DNA of 64,000 nucleotides from Xenorhabdus anantnagensis (GTDB taxonomy: Bacteria > Pseudomonadota > Gammaproteobacteria > Enterobacterales > Enterobacteriaceae): positions 1 to 64,000 of the forward strand of contig NZ_JAQRFN010000013.1 in the NCBI RefSeq assembly GCF_028598555.1. The letters run 5' to 3'. How positions within the stretch are numbered: the stretch's first letter is position 1; every line of letters starts with the position of its first letter. Position numbers and translations under genes: made by a program. Of this stretch, positions 11,101 to 21,030 are shown piece after piece. The notes under the pieces were generated by a model. That model worked only from the letters and a program-made list of their open reading frames with translations, was not told the origin of the DNA and ran no database searches.

Positions 11101-13833
11101 ACTGACCTCCGGCAAATCAACCAGCGCATTTTCTACTTCACCTAATTCAACACGGAAACCACGCACTTTAACCTGATGATCCACCCGACCAATAAATGCA
11201 AGCAGCCCATCAGGCCGCCAGCGCATAAGATCACCAGTGCGATACATCACTTCACCATGACGGAACGGATTAGCAACAAAGCGTGTTGCCGTCATCCCCG
11301 GACGATGTAAATAACCTCGGGCGATACCCGCTCCAGAGAGATACAGTTCTCCCACGGCACCAATTGGCACCGGTTGTAAATAACTATCTAAAAGCCAGAT
11401 ATCGGTATTGGCAACCGGACGCCCGATCACAGGCTGATCGGCCATTTGAATACTGGCACCTAATGTATCAATGGTATATTCGGAAGGGCCATAATAGTTG
11501 TGGATATCCATTTGCGGCTGCTGTTTAAGTAATTCCCATAACCGAGGTGTGGCAGCTTCGCCCCCGATCATAATACACGCTGGCTGGTGATTACCTTTTT
11601 CCAACAATCCACTATCGATAAGTTGGGTCAAGAAAGAAGGCGTAATATCCATGATATCAATCGGCAGCAGATTCATTTGCTGTACCACGCCCCACGCATC
11701 CCGTCTCAGTTCCTCATCAAAAATATAGAGTTCACTGCCTAAGATCATACAAAACAGAGGTTCCCAAGAGGAATCAAAGGAGAAAGAAGCAGTGTGTCCT
11801 GCACGTGCCCTTCGGCCATGTCGCTGATAAAAATTCTCGATGACAGGCCCAAACAGATACGTTGCGTGGGAGGTTAACAAATTCAGTAACCCGCCATATG
11901 TGCTCATAACACCTTTTGGCTTACCTGTAGATCCCGATGTGTAGATTACATAAGCCAAATGCTCACCGCACAGTTTTTCGCGTCGTTCTTCGTCTGTGAC
12001 AGGTAACGAAGATAAACCGGAACACTTTGCCACTATCTGCTGATCATCCAGACAAATAACCTTGGGTGCTTTTGGCATTTGTGCCAACGTATTCAGATGC
12101 GTGATCAACAAGGCGGGCTGAACATCGTCACACATTAACTGCAAACGTTCCGGCGGATAATCGAGATCAAGGGGAATGTAAGCAGCACCACTCGCCAATA
12201 CTCCCAGAATCGCAATAATTGAATCCACTGAACGAGGAATGCCAATGGCAACCACATCCTCAGCCCCGATTCCCTGCGACAACAAGAAGCGTGCAAGCTG
12301 CATCACTTTTGTCATCAATTGGTGGTAACTAAGCTGTTCATTGCGACAACGTATAGCGATGGCATCAGGCTGACGCTCGACTTGCAGCAAAAAGAGATCC
12401 AGCACAGAAACACCCGTTACAGGCGCTTGGATTCTCGGCCCACGAGACCATTCATCAAGCCGTTGTTGTTCCTTTGGTGAGATGAGAGGGGCGAACGCAA
12501 TAAGTTGCTGCGGCTGCATCAGCAATTGATTCAACAAATAACTGATCCGTTCGCCATGCCACTGTAAAGTTTGCTCACTATACTTTTTCCGATTCGCGAT
12601 CAGCACGAGCTGGAGCTGATCATCGTAACAACACAATTCAAACTCTAAATCATCCACGGGTCCCATAGCGAGCGTATGTGTCTTAATGGGTTTACCATCT
12701 AGTTTCAACGTCTCGTTATAAATTTTGTAATTGAAAACAGGGCCATAAAGCGCATTTTTACTGCCTGATAACCCCAGATCGCAACGCAGCTGCTCGGCTT
12801 CATACCGCTGGTAACGACGAACTTGCTTCATTTCATCCACAAATGCTTTCGCTACCCCTGCAAGGGTCATACTCTCGTTCAGGTTTATTTGCAGCGGCAA
12901 GAGATTGACCACTGGTCCCATTGCACAAAGCGCCTGAGATCCCAGACGCCGCATAAAAGGAAAGCCAATCGACAAATGTTTTTCTCCGCTCATGCGATAG
13001 AAATAGATGCAGAGTGCAGCCATCACAATTTCAGCCGGCGGGAATTGCCGCAGTAAATTATCTTCCCTTGATGGGGCAAATTGAGAAAGTGGGAAATAGC
13101 AATGGTGATGTAAAGGTAGGGAAGTTCCTGTATTCACCATCTCTTCAGTGGAAAGTGAAACGGAAGCACCGCGCTCACGAGTATGCTGTTGCCAGAATTC
13201 GGCTGCCTTTGCTTTTGCCGGAGACTGTTCCCACTCCTGATACTCTTTAACGACCAAATCGAATGAACAGAAAGGATTTTCAGCGGGCTGCCTGCCTGTG
13301 TTTAACGCGTTATAGATATCAATAATACGCCGTGTCAGTGCCTCAAAACTGAAACCATCAAGCATAAGATGGTGAAAACGCTGATACCAGAACCAACGTT
13401 CAGGCTGAGCACCGATTTTCATGATTACTTGTCGGTAAAGCGGGCGTTCCCCATCTGCGGGCAATTCAGCGGCCAGATCCGCCTGCATTAATGCTTGTGA
13501 CCTGTTTTCTCCCTGCTCAAGAGTAAAATCGAGCCACTCCGGTGCAATAACCTGTTGTACATGACAGAAAGCAGGAATTTGCTGTACAGTGTCTCCCTGT
13601 TCATTCATAAAATAACGCGCATGAACGGTATCGGCTTCAGCCAAACCTTGGCGGATAGCCACATCAAATAAGGAACGATCCAGTTTTCCCTTGATTTCAA
13701 TATAATGCGCAATGGTAAACACATTGCGATGACTGGCAAGTTGGTCAGCCATCCAGATTCCGGGCTGAGCAGCCACAAGTGGCAACGTCAGATTGACTGA
13801 TTTAATTTCAGAAAGTTGCAATACATTCGGCAC
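5134..13833 (-). CDS. Dimodular siderophore NRPS, C-A-T-E-C-A-T-TE (VabF/CbsF-like)
   Basis: A 2899-residue peptide synthetase. By eye the order is C1 (about 1-450, HHLMLDG at 154-160), A1 (about 475-1000, TSGSTGKPKG near 630), T1 (LGGDS near 1029), E (about 1070-1530, HHLATDGVSW near 1217 and the FNYLGRF motif), C2 (about 1560-1990, HHLIVDGWS near 1720), A2 (about 2010-2530), T2 (LGGHS near 2580) and TE (about 2640-2899, GYSLGG near 2738). Hand-aligned specificity residues are D,V,W,H,F,S,L,V,D,K for A2, the EntF serine code, and about D,S,W,D,M,G,Y,I,D,K for A1, whose two acidic pocket residues suggest Arg, Lys or Orn. C1 would accept 2,3-DHB from EntB. EntF has only C-A-T-TE, so the extra A-T-E module points to chrysobactin- or vanchrobactin-like products. 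Two linkers carry 15-bp tandem repeats (5930-5974 and 10067-10111). Confidence 0.93.
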   Translation of the reverse strand: MPNVLQLSEIKSVNLTLPLVAAQPGIWMADQLASHRNVFTIAHYIEIKGKLDRSLFDVAIRQGLAEADTVHARYFMNEQGDTVQQIPAFCHVQQVIAPEWLDFTLEQGENRSQALMQADLAAELPADGERPLYRQVIMKIGAQPERWFWYQRFHHLMLDGFSFEALTRRIIDIYNALNTGRQPAENPFCSFDLVVKEYQEWEQSPAKAKAAEFWQQHTRERGASVSLSTEEMVNTGTSLPLHHHCYFPLSQFAPSREDNLLRQFPPAEIVMAALCIYFYRMSGEKHLSIGFPFMRRLGSQALCAMGPVVNLLPLQINLNESMTLAGVAKAFVDEMKQVRRYQRYEAEQLRCDLGLSGSKNALYGPVFNYKIYNETLKLDGKPIKTHTLAMGPVDDLEFELCCYDDQLQLVLIANRKKYSEQTLQWHGERISYLLNQLLMQPQQLIAFAPLISPKEQQRLDEWSRGPRIQAPVTGVSVLDLFLLQVERQPDAIAIRCRNEQLSYHQLMTKVMQLARFLLSQGIGAEDVVAIGIPRSVDSIIAILGVLASGAAYIPLDLDYPPERLQLMCDDVQPALLITHLNTLAQMPKAPKVICLDDQQIVAKCSGLSSLPVTDEERREKLCGEHLAYVIYTSGSTGKPKGVMSTYGGLLNLLTSHATYLFGPVIENFYQRHGRRARAGHTASFSFDSSWEPLFCMILGSELYIFDEELRRDAWGVVQQMNLLPIDIMDITPSFLTQLIDSGLLEKGNHQPACIMIGGEAATPRLWELLKQQPQMDIHNYYGPSEYTIDTLGASIQMADQPVIGRPVANTDIWLLDSYLQPVPIGAVGELYLSGAGIARGYLHRPGMTATRFVANPFRHGEVMYRTGDLMRWRPDGLLAFIGRVDHQVKVRGFRVELGEVENALVDLPEVSSAVVIAEPIGATYRLVGYCAVPDGQRRVLPNISALLLAELAKKLPDYMVPSLLMVLETLPISINGKIDRSSLPKPQQLQLPVGRKAENEQEKSICKAFSSLLAVPEVSADDDFFVLGGDSISAMALGTQLRRLGWQLRPRDIFSERTPARMALKMTPVTIAKQALKRIQKGAIDSLPILRWFAESHGINTRFAHGVFIRVPTELQPQHLTQALIALGQAHPVLHAFTRDDQLIVGEFTHEPISVFEATYCSIRQNCEDIETCAEQAFHDAVMCLEPANGQLFHTCLLQQGGDGNDGVSKGLVFVIHHLATDGVSWRILLDELRQGVEAVINGKAINGKNINDKAMTLPAEEYSLHDWNDYLCQNLPQRAAELPFWQQMLNTKTSLLGQRPLDVQRDRQINACTERTLLSGEQTAALLGILPKQYHANIEEVLLTILAMACYRHFNVSQLRFQLESHGRIELDEKGDLARTVGWLTAEYPIVVGLPQTGEYPPADPAEMVRAVKSVLRAVPDRGIGYGLLRYLDQTGQEILATQETPEILFNYLGRFIEADNLWGPQRTKNLFRDAFAVYQDPEMSLNHSLEINLFVDEQGHTPQLVINWQWVDGIFSHQDIAELHHGMAWAADRLIQFARQQPLQAMATLVAAETGLAELEENDLTQLTERYGPLSAVLPLLPLQQGLLFHAQTATEHGSYNSLTRLSLFGSLTVAELRRALSVLVRHHPQLAAKFDTEQYTSPLQLIPIISDDKDYWTLDFHQLPELTAEEEEMALQELEKTELARDLFQQPVAMLHALLVRHGNSSRHTILLNAHHLIVDGWSTPILVQDLLTLLNQSEYALHKPEIRYQNVVRQLLARETEPARQCWQQVLKDVQPTCLFGEQHHTGEVKELEILLEPAMEQQLIGLCQQRGLTLNTLMQGIWSLLLSIHSGSPDVVFGSPVSGRFGQTDGLDQHIGLFSNTLPVRVILDMAQPLLPQLEKLQAQQIQLIEHDNIGLGEIQQIAGTGTLFDTLLVVENYPEVKQNQEEIQNITCQSINNRGYTHYPLTLLVLPGKRLRLLMEYRESVKQPERLAQRIRLLIRQLIEQPEIALREWVLQSVDEVAFIEEINNTYHDLPSVTLHQAVIEQARKTPDNLALLDCHHRLTYQQMRLQTRLLVDRLIEAGVQTGDIVGVALSRSVRLSLALQAILEAGAAWLPLDTGYPDERLTIMLEDAQPRLVITESEHQARFANQAPLLLLNGLLLDQPPNETQQPVHPAANVTPEHTAYIIYTSGSTGKPKGVMVSHQAIVNRLLWMQEAYQLTGNDVVLQKTPCSFDVSVWEFFWPLMTGAQLVMAPPEAHRDPAALFQLIDDYRVTTLHFVPSMLATLIDSLALREQEAPFCHSLRRVFCSGEALSCELAHRYQTLMSAPLHNLYGPTEAAVDVTWQPAFGEALARCSSSGVPIGRPVWNTQLRILDPWLRPVPIGVAGDLYLCGIQLATNYLNRPDLTASRFVADPFASGERMYRTGDIACWSENGEVEYLGRSDEQLKIRGQRIELGEIEQVLLEQPGVAQAAVAARELGKSGQVMGNVDARQLIAWLIPQSGVTLDIAALQQAMMKRLPAYMLPVSYAIQENFPLSANGKLNRKALPLPEKLTTGRLPQAGLESQLAKLFAEILECEMVWADDDFFALGGHSLLAMRLAAEIHRRFNYPVSVGNIIVARSVEKLSALLVHKQTLDKRMLDKRILGERAVDELADEQKQNLAENSGMGEVLPLREGSGPALFCVHPASGFAWQYSGLLRYLEGDWPIIGLQSPRPRGVIAECHSLDAMCIRHLATLRNIQPHGPYYLLGYSLGGMLAQGMAIRLQQEGEEVAFLGLLDAYPPEGQDWGGLSEEEAKQEIAREQAEFMATTEDERDPQLRQEKQAMFEDIVANYQDAVRSLLSAINQKYDGEAALFVAERTLPPDLDVEGTWAPWIRHLKVYRQDCEHVDILSPVSLKQWGPLLNSLLIRITC

Positions 13834-13895
13834 GTTTGATTTCCTTGCTTATCTACTCTACAGACTAAACCATCGGCATTATCAATTTGATTTAT

Positions 13896-14123
13896 CTATG
13901 TTTTATGCGGATGTGTTTTATGCAGACTGGCCGGGCGCATATCCACCCAATGCGCTTCTATGTATGCGATACAAGCTGTTCGTGAATCCGGGCCAATAAT
14001 CTGCTTCCAACCAGCAGGATGGTCAGCAAAAGCTGGCCAAAGGCTATATTGCTGTTGATCGTTTATCAGTACATAAAAAGTGGCTTCATCATCATCAAAA
14101 GGGTTCTTTTGTTGCAAATTCAT
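13896..14123 (-). CDS. MbtH-like protein
   Basis: A 75-residue protein with the MbtH signature: [13 protein letters not shown] near the N-terminus, YSLWP in the middle and PAGW before the central helix. MbtH-like proteins bind the A domains of cognate NRPSs and are often needed for their folding or activity (YbdZ is the enterobactin example). It sits directly upstream of the NRPS with a 62-bp gap and downstream of fes, all on the minus strand, so NRPS activation is the expected role. The C-terminus ends in a short His/Thr/Lys-rich tail (HKTHPHKT). Confidence 0.92.
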   Translation of the reverse strand: MNLQQKNPFDDDEATFYVLINDQQQYSLWPAFADHPAGWKQIIGPDSRTACIAYIEAHWVDMRPASLHKTHPHKT

Positions 14124-14169
14124 CGTTGGTTCTCATCATATTTGGGACTTCAATAATCGGTTTACCGCA

Positions 14170-15498
14170 TCATTTTTCAGCCAGTAACCAACTAAGGCCA
14201 TCAATTAACCCACCACGCCAGCACAGCACATCATGCCCACCATTAAACACGCGATAATTTACGTTGTGCCCTGCCTCCTGTAATGCGGCATGCATTTGCT
14301 CATTCACAAAATGGATATCTGCTTCGCGGGAACCCGCCTCCTGAAAGATTTTCAATGACGAAGGCATAACTTTTTGCTCAAGCAGTTGCTGGGTCAGCCA
14401 GCCGGGCTTATGTTCTGCGGATGATATAAACTGCCGCACAATTTTGCTGTCAGGCCACCAAAAAGAACCCGATTGCGTGAGAACACAACCAAAGCGTTGC
14501 GGCCAATGCAGTGCGGCATACAGTGCCGCCAACCCACCGTAACTCTGCCCTGCGATAACAGTTTGTTCAGGATCATCACTGAAAGCGGCATGCTGTGCGA
14601 CAAGTGGCAAGAGTTCATCCTGAATTGCTTGCCAAAAATCAGGATTGCAGGGAAGCTCCCGCTCCCGATGAGGCATATCAATAACATCAATCAAAAGCCA
14701 AACAGCCTCCGGTATCTGCCGTTTTTCAGTCGCTGCATCAATCACCGGAAAAATCGGCATTCTCTCCGCCCAATTCAATCCATCCAAGAGAATGATAAGA
14801 GGACGAGGAGACGTAGTTGCTTTTCCGGTTTCTTCCTCGCTTTCTTCTCCGGTGGAATAAAGCCAGACACGCCTTTGGTTGTTGAGCCGATTACTATTCC
14901 AATGCAAAAGCAAAGGCTCTCGTTTATCTGCCTGCCCAATATGATTTGGGTTTATCCCATCAATCAGTACCCATACAGTCTGTTCTGGTGCTTTAGGCAT
15001 ATGAATTGCCGATAAAGGCAAACTAAGCCCGTTACGGTGATGACTCTGTAAATTCAAAGGATCTGGAATGGATAATGGGAAGAGTGAAATCCACCATTCA
15101 CGTTGCTGTTGATTGCGCTGTTTACTTTCATCGGAAAATTCGGGGGGGAGATATGCGTCAGTGACAGGTATAAATCGATAACTTCCTCTCCAATCATCTT
15201 CAAGGTTCACTGACCAATACCAGATATCTGTTTCAGGCAATCGTTGTAAACTTTGCGGATCGGGACGATGGTGATTAGTAATGCCATTGATATCGATATA
15301 GATTTTTCGAAAATCTGAGTTTTGTTCATCCCCGTAAGGGTCTCGCCAGAAGAAGGTTGTCTGAACTTGCTGGTTCCTCGTAACTTCGATGATCGGAGTT
15401 CCCAAACTAGCAATATGTTCCCACCATGATTCACTACCAACATTAGGGGCAGATAATAAATTATCTGCTGTACCTGATGGCTGAAATACTAACTTCAT
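14170..15498 (-). CDS. fes: Enterochelin esterase Fes-like
   Basis: A 442-residue cytoplasmic esterase with an N-terminal Fes-type domain and a C-terminal alpha/beta-hydrolase (esterase D-like) domain. The nucleophile elbow GQSYGG is near residue 318 and the catalytic His lies in GGHDVLCWRGG near residue 421. The LLDGLNW segment is also typical of Fes. The family hydrolyses the ester backbone of ferric catechol siderophores to release iron. Fes being present suggests that the product here contains seryl esters, for example a di- or tri-lactone form. It is the first gene of the leftward operon, transcribed from the Fur-box region. Confidence 0.92.
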   Translation of the reverse strand: MKLVFQPSGTADNLLSAPNVGSESWWEHIASLGTPIIEVTRNQQVQTTFFWRDPYGDEQNSDFRKIYIDINGITNHHRPDPQSLQRLPETDIWYWSVNLEDDWRGSYRFIPVTDAYLPPEFSDESKQRNQQQREWWISLFPLSIPDPLNLQSHHRNGLSLPLSAIHMPKAPEQTVWVLIDGINPNHIGQADKREPLLLHWNSNRLNNQRRVWLYSTGEESEEETGKATTSPRPLIILLDGLNWAERMPIFPVIDAATEKRQIPEAVWLLIDVIDMPHRERELPCNPDFWQAIQDELLPLVAQHAAFSDDPEQTVIAGQSYGGLAALYAALHWPQRFGCVLTQSGSFWWPDSKIVRQFISSAEHKPGWLTQQLLEQKVMPSSLKIFQEAGSREADIHFVNEQMHAALQEAGHNVNYRVFNGGHDVLCWRGGLIDGLSWLLAEK

Positions 15499-15588
15499 TC
15501 CCTTCTCCCCTGCAAAAACACCCGCTCATAAGTGACATATGAATTTGATACACCGCGCCTGATATGTCGCGCCCGTAACGCCCGCAAA

Positions 15589-15630
15589 AGAAATGATTAT
15601 CATTATCTAATGATATTGATAATGATTTTC
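15589..15630. promoter_or_regulatory. Two Fur boxes in the divergent fes / receptor promoter region
   Basis: Compared with the 19-bp consensus GATAATGATAATCATTATC, positions 15589-15607 match at 15 sites and 15612-15630 at 16 sites, counted by eye. They sit between fes (minus) and the TonB-dependent receptor (plus), which fits iron-repressed divergent transcription of the siderophore locus. The remainder of the 308-bp gap includes an unassigned 25-codon open frame at 15687-15764. Confidence 0.85.
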
Positions 15631-15806
15631 GTTTGCAATATCATTCAATTTATTTTATTAATCTTAATCACTGGCTAACAGAGTTAATGGAGCATTATCA
15701 GGAAACGTGGCAGGAGGCCTTCACTATTCAGCTTAGCCAGAATGGTGTCGCCTTAGTTATCTAACTGATTTTTAAATTTTTATTTTGAAAATGTCTATAT
15801 TGAGAG

Positions 15807-18002
15807 ATGAAATCCATGGTACTGCCTATCAAGAACAATGCATCGAAAGCCGCAAAAAGAATGACGATAAACTATAACTATAATAAATTATTCTTAACCT
15901 TTACTTCTGCCCTGCTACTATCCCCATATGCCTCAGCAAACAATGGGACTGACAATAACAACGAATACACCGTAACTGTCACAAGTGAAATTAAAGGGAA
16001 TTCTGAAAAAAACTTTGTAGAATCAGACAGTGCCGCAGGCACCAAAAGTCTCACTCCTCTTATCAAAACTCCCCAGTCAATCAGCGTCATTAATCGCACA
16101 CAAATGGAAGCACAAGGTGTAGCAACTGTTGCTGACTCCTTGAATTATTCAAGTGGTGTGGTGACTAATTATCGCGGCTCTTCCAACCGCAATGACGAAG
16201 TGATTACCCGTGGTTTTCGTTATGCGCCTAAGTTCCTTGATGGCTTGAGTTATGGTAATCAGATCGATCCTTGGTTATTGGAACGGGTGGAGTTGGTGCA
16301 CGGGCCAGCATCTGTGCTATATGGTCAGGTCAGCCCCGGCGGCTTGATTAATATGACCAGCAAAAAGCCAACTGCCCAGCCCATCCACAAAGTACAGATG
16401 AAAGCGGGCAATCAGAGCCTGGGTGAATTGGCTTTTGATTTCGGTGGGGCACTGGGTGATGATATTCCCGTTCTCTATCGTCTAAATGGCATACTCAGCA
16501 CCCAAAAGCAGTTCGTCAAAGACTATAAAAAAGAGCGGATTGCCATCGCTCCTGCGCTGACATGGATCCCCAACAATAATACGACCTTTACGTTACTGAC
16601 CAGCTATCAGTACGATCCCAAAGCAGGATACCGCAACTTCTACCCTAAAATCGGCACGGTAACATCTGCCCCCAATGTGGGTTATATTCCCTACGATATG
16701 AATCTCAGTGATCCTTCTTTTAATCAGGCCAGACGGGAGCAGGGATCCATCGGCTACCTTCTTGATCATGACATTAATGATGTCTTTTCTTTCCAGCAAA
16801 ACCTGCGTTATTCAAGCTCAAACGAGCGTTATAAACTTTTCGTTTATGTATCGGATATAAAAGACCAACCAACTAGTATCCAGCGCCGCCCACAAAAGGA
16901 ATACAGTGAAGCACAGACATTCAGCATGGATAATCATCTGAAAGCACAATTCTCAACCAGTAACATTGATCATAACGTCACCAGTGGAATCGATTACAAG
17001 TGGGTGGACAGCCACAATAAAAGGTGGCAAAAGAATGGTGATCAATACAAATTCGATTGGTCAAATCCAACCAGAAGTGTTCCCGTTGATGAAAAAGAGT
17101 TATCCCTGGCTTTAAATGATAAAAAGAAACTCCACCAATTAGGCGTTTATGTACAAGACCAACTCAGTTGGGAGAACTGGAATTTAGTCCTGTCGGGGCG
17201 TTATGACTGGACCGAAACCAAGCAACAAGACATCCTTAAAAGCAAATCAACAACCCAGAAAGATCGCGCTTTTACAGGGCGTGCGGGATTACTGTATGCC
17301 TTTGATAACGGTATTTCGCCTTATATCAGTTACAGTACCTCCTTTGAACCTAATCTCTCTCAAGGCGCGCCGGGAACCCCTGCCTTCAAACCAACAACGG
17401 GTGAACAAACTGAGATAGGCATCAAATTCCAGCCAAAAGACCACAATACCCTGTTAACCCTTTCTCTGTTCGATATCACCCAGAAAAATGTGACCAGCCG
17501 TAATCCGGTCACCCGCTTTAGCGAACAAATTGGCAAAATTGGCTCAAAAGGGGCTGAAGCCGAAATTCATTCCCAAATCACGCCAGAGATCAATCTGATA
17601 GCCAGTTACACCTATACAGATACCAAAACCAAAAGCGATAGCAATGCCTCACGGATCGGCAAAAGATCACCTTCAATTCCTGAACATGCGGCTTCTGCAT
17701 GGGGGAGTTACAGCTTTACACAAACGGCCCTGAAAGGATTTACATTAGGTGCAGGCGTACGTTATACCGGTTCCACTTCCGGTGATTATGCAGAAACATT
17801 CCACGTAAAATCCTACACCCTTTATGACCTGATGGCGAAATATGATCTTGGTGAGGCTTCTCCTAGGTTAAAAGGTGCCAATATACAACTGAATGTGAAT
17901 AATCTGACCAACAAACATTATGTTGCTTCATGTTCAAATACAGAAGCTTGTTTCTATGGTAGCGGACGCAGCATTGTTGCCATGATGGAATATAGTTGGT
18001 AA
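15807..18002 (+). CDS. TonB-dependent catechol siderophore receptor
   Basis: A 731-residue outer-membrane receptor. A signal peptide ends near SPYASA (about residue 44), then comes a TonB-box-like stretch (EYTVTVTS), a plug domain with [11 protein letters not shown] and [17 protein letters not shown], and a beta-barrel that ends in EYSW with a terminal aromatic residue. The sequence belongs to the FhuA-like group of siderophore receptors rather than to FepA. The start is uncertain: Met1, Met4 or Met19 are possible, and the last gives a normal-length signal peptide. Located between the Fur boxes and entC, it should import the ferric siderophore made by the adjacent genes. Confidence 0.92.
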   Translation: MKSMVLPIKNNASKAAKRMTINYNYNKLFLTFTSALLLSPYASANNGTDNNNEYTVTVTSEIKGNSEKNFVESDSAAGTKSLTPLIKTPQSISVINRTQMEAQGVATVADSLNYSSGVVTNYRGSSNRNDEVITRGFRYAPKFLDGLSYGNQIDPWLLERVELVHGPASVLYGQVSPGGLINMTSKKPTAQPIHKVQMKAGNQSLGELAFDFGGALGDDIPVLYRLNGILSTQKQFVKDYKKERIAIAPALTWIPNNNTTFTLLTSYQYDPKAGYRNFYPKIGTVTSAPNVGYIPYDMNLSDPSFNQARREQGSIGYLLDHDINDVFSFQQNLRYSSSNERYKLFVYVSDIKDQPTSIQRRPQKEYSEAQTFSMDNHLKAQFSTSNIDHNVTSGIDYKWVDSHNKRWQKNGDQYKFDWSNPTRSVPVDEKELSLALNDKKKLHQLGVYVQDQLSWENWNLVLSGRYDWTETKQQDILKSKSTTQKDRAFTGRAGLLYAFDNGISPYISYSTSFEPNLSQGAPGTPAFKPTTGEQTEIGIKFQPKDHNTLLTLSLFDITQKNVTSRNPVTRFSEQIGKIGSKGAEAEIHSQITPEINLIASYTYTDTKTKSDSNASRIGKRSPSIPEHAASAWGSYSFTQTALKGFTLGAGVRYTGSTSGDYAETFHVKSYTLYDLMAKYDLGEASPRLKGANIQLNVNNLTNKHYVASCSNTEACFYGSGRSIVAMMEYSW

Positions 18003-18141
18003 AAAAATTTATTGGCCTCAGTGGCATAGAGCAAAACTTTCTGCCACTGTGGATTGCTTCCATCAAGGCACATATATACTTATTGGAATCATAAAACTGA
18101 ATCATAACCAATCTATTATTTAAAAATAATAGGGAAACATC

Positions 18142-19362
18142 GTGCTTAATTTAACAACTGAATATCACACATCCGAATTACTGGGCTTTAGTTGTGATGA
18201 TTTTGTGTTCCTGTCCTCAAATAAAAGCCTGCATGCACAAGGATGTTTTACCAAAATAACAACGCCTGCCAATCATCATGATGATATTGGCAATTTATTA
18301 AGTAGTAATTCATTAAGTGGTAACTCATTAAGCGACAATCTGTCTCAATTATTTCATCAGGCTGAACTGGCGGGAATTAAAAACCCTATTGCAGTAGGGG
18401 CAATTCCTTTTGATAAACAACAACCGTCTGCTCTCTATATACCTTATGAACATCGTTGGTTAGAACGGGAAACCTTACATTTTTCCACTTTGTTCCCCAT
18501 GTCACGGTTGCAATTGCAGCAGAGCCATTTATGGCCGGAAAAAGAAGAGTTTTGCCAGATGGTCTTTCAGGCAGTTGATGCCATACATCATGGCCTGCTT
18601 GATAAGGTCGTCCTTTCGCGCCTGCTGGATATTGAATTTGATCGGAAGCCTGACACTATCCGGCTTTTTATGCAGCTTAATGCCCAAAACCCTTATAGCT
18701 ACAACTTTCATCTTCCGCTAGAGAACAGCACGTTAATCGGTGCCAGCCCGGAGCTTCTACTACGTAAACAGGGCAATACCATTATTTCTCAACCACTGGC
18801 GGGTTCGTCACGCAGAAGCCGCAATATCGCAGAAGATAATGCCCTGCGCCAATCGTTGCTGCATTCAGCCAAAGATCAGCATGAACATCAATTAGTGATT
18901 AATGCGATCCGAACCGCACTCACTGAACATTGTACTGAACTGATGATCCCTGATTCGCCTTCAATATTCAGTACCCCTTTACTCTGGCACCTCGCCACAG
19001 AAATACGCAGCGAATTACGCAACAAACATGCAGATTCCCTTTCAATTGCCAATTTACTCCATCCAACGCCAGCGCTTTGTGGAGCACCAAGAGAGCGAGC
19101 ACACGAACTTATCGCTCAACTCGAACCTTTCAAACGCAACTATTTTGGCGGCATTGTCGGTTGGTGTGATGCCAAGGGCAATGGCGAATGGGTTGTTACT
19201 ATTCGCTGTGGAGAAGTATTTGAAAACCATATTCGACTTTTTGCAGGAGCGGGCATCGTTGCTGACTCCCAACCCAATGCTGAATGGCAAGAAACCGGGG
19301 TGAAACTTGGCACCATGCTACAAGCACTAGGATTATCGGAGAGTAAGGAGCATGTATTATGA
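18142..19362 (+). CDS. entC: Isochorismate synthase EntC
   Basis: A 406-residue chorismate-using enzyme that converts chorismate to isochorismate, the first step of 2,3-DHB synthesis. Conserved family segments include [29 protein letters not shown] and NYFGGIVGW. The start is GTG with AGGGA about 7 nt upstream. Between residues 51 and 65 the protein has three pentapeptide copies ([15 protein letters not shown]) from a 15-bp tandem repeat at 18292-18336, in a probably disordered N-terminal stretch. Its end overlaps entE by 4 nt. Confidence 0.94.
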   Translation: MLNLTTEYHTSELLGFSCDDFVFLSSNKSLHAQGCFTKITTPANHHDDIGNLLSSNSLSGNSLSDNLSQLFHQAELAGIKNPIAVGAIPFDKQQPSALYIPYEHRWLERETLHFSTLFPMSRLQLQQSHLWPEKEEFCQMVFQAVDAIHHGLLDKVVLSRLLDIEFDRKPDTIRLFMQLNAQNPYSYNFHLPLENSTLIGASPELLLRKQGNTIISQPLAGSSRRSRNIAEDNALRQSLLHSAKDQHEHQLVINAIRTALTEHCTELMIPDSPSIFSTPLLWHLATEIRSELRNKHADSLSIANLLHPTPALCGAPRERAHELIAQLEPFKRNYFGGIVGWCDAKGNGEWVVTIRCGEVFENHIRLFAGAGIVADSQPNAEWQETGVKLGTMLQALGLSESKEHVL

Positions 19363-21011
19363 GTATTGAGTTTAATCGCTGGCCGGAAGCATTATCACAG
19401 CGTTATCGTCAACGCGGTTACTGGCTGGATCTTCCCCTTTGCGACATACTCAGCCGTCAGGCTGACAACGAAAATATCGCGCTGGTTTGCTCAAATCAGC
19501 AAGCTGTTAATCATCAATACAGCTATTACCAATACAGCTATCGCCAGCTCAATCAACTGGCGGATAATCTGGCTGCTTCCCTCAAGCGCCGGGGTGTCCG
19601 GCATGGTCAAACCGCATTGGTGCAGTTAGGCAATATCGCGGAATTTTATATCACCTTTTTTGCTTTACTGCGTTTGGGCGTGGTTCCCGCCAATGCGCTG
19701 TTCAGCCACCAGCGTAGTGAGCTATTGGCTTATGCCGAGCAAATTAAACCCTCACTCTTGATTGCAGACCGTAGCCATTCACTATTTTCTGATAATGTTT
19801 TTATTCACGAACTGTATACCCGCTACTCTTCACTGACAAATATATTTCTGCGGGGAGATAACCTCAGCCCGATAGATTTAACCGTATTGACCGATGAAAA
19901 AACAGACAACTTTATCGCTACACCCACACCAGCGAACGAAGTGGCTTTTTTCCAGCTATCAGGTGGCAGTACGGGTATCCCGAAACTGATCCCCCGAACT
20001 CACAATGATTACTACTACAGTATTCGTGCCAGCGTTGATATCTGCCATTTCAATGAGCAAACACGCTATTTGTGCGCCCTTCCTGCCGCACATAATTACC
20101 CGATGAGTTCACCGGGAGCATTAGGGGTTTTTTATGCAGGGGGACAGGTGATTATGGCTAATGATCCCAGTCCATCAAGTTGCTTCCCTTTGATTGAACA
20201 GCATCAGGTTAATGTTACTGCTTTAGTACCTCCTGCGGTAAGTCTGTGGCTGGAAGCCATTACACTGACAGGGGATAAATCACCCATTGAAAGTCTGGCG
20301 TTATTGCAGGTAGGCGGTGCCCGCCTGAGTGAATCGCTGGCACGGAGGATACCTACAGAGCTGGGTTGCCAATTACAACAGATATTTGGCATGGCCGAAG
20401 GGTTGGTTAACTACACACGTTTAGATGATGACGAACAAACTATTTTCACTACGCAGGGCCGTCCGATTAGTGATGATGATGAAGTGTGGGTCTCCGATTC
20501 TCTGGGTAACCCACTACCACATGACACTCCTGGTTTGCTGATGACTCGTGGGCCTTATACTTTCCGTGGATATTATCAAAGTCATCAATATAACAGCCAA
20601 GTGTTTGATGAAAATGGTTTTTACTGTTCGGGTGATTTAGTTGTTCAAACAGAGAAAGGTTATCTGAAAGTTGTAGGCAGGGAAAAAGATCAAATTAATC
20701 GTGGGGGCGAAAAAATTGCGGCGGAGGAAATAGAGAATTTACTGTTACGCCATCCACTCGTGCTGCATGTCGCATTGATCGCTATTCCTGATTCACTAAT
20801 GGGAGAAAAAAGTTGCGCCTATGTCGTTACCCGCGAAGAGGTAAAGTCAGCCATATTGCGGCGCTTTTTACGTGAGCAAGGTATCGCTGATTACAAACTT
20901 CCCGACCGCTTTGAAAACGTTCCGTCCCTTCCTATGACGCCTGTCGGAAAAATTGATAAACAGAAATTACGCCAAATCGCACGCAGCACATTTATTCATG
21001 CCGTCCCCTAA
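19359..21011 (+). CDS. entE: 2,3-dihydroxybenzoate-AMP ligase EntE
   Basis: A 550-residue adenylating enzyme of the ANL superfamily that activates 2,3-DHB and loads it onto the EntB aryl carrier domain. The P-loop-like motif [15 protein letters not shown] is near residue 205, YCSGDL and [14 protein letters not shown] mark the later core motifs, and the catalytic Lys region GKIDKQKL is at the end. Residues 53-62 hold two near-identical pentapeptides ([10 protein letters not shown]) from a 15-bp duplication at 19515-19544. It overlaps entC by 4 nt (ATGA), so translational coupling is likely. Confidence 0.95.
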   Translation: MSIEFNRWPEALSQRYRQRGYWLDLPLCDILSRQADNENIALVCSNQQAVNHQYSYYQYSYRQLNQLADNLAASLKRRGVRHGQTALVQLGNIAEFYITFFALLRLGVVPANALFSHQRSELLAYAEQIKPSLLIADRSHSLFSDNVFIHELYTRYSSLTNIFLRGDNLSPIDLTVLTDEKTDNFIATPTPANEVAFFQLSGGSTGIPKLIPRTHNDYYYSIRASVDICHFNEQTRYLCALPAAHNYPMSSPGALGVFYAGGQVIMANDPSPSSCFPLIEQHQVNVTALVPPAVSLWLEAITLTGDKSPIESLALLQVGGARLSESLARRIPTELGCQLQQIFGMAEGLVNYTRLDDDEQTIFTTQGRPISDDDEVWVSDSLGNPLPHDTPGLLMTRGPYTFRGYYQSHQYNSQVFDENGFYCSGDLVVQTEKGYLKVVGREKDQINRGGEKIAAEEIENLLLRHPLVLHVALIAIPDSLMGEKSCAYVVTREEVKSAILRRFLREQGIADYKLPDRFENVPSLPMTPVGKIDKQKLRQIARSTFIHAVP

Positions 21012-21030
21012 CGTATCACAGAGGTATAAA

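Noticed and set aside
18020-18050. CAGTGGCA/TGCCACTG hairpin after the receptor gene as a terminator
   Set aside because: The loop is 15 nt and no T-tract follows; it may be an attenuator or chance.
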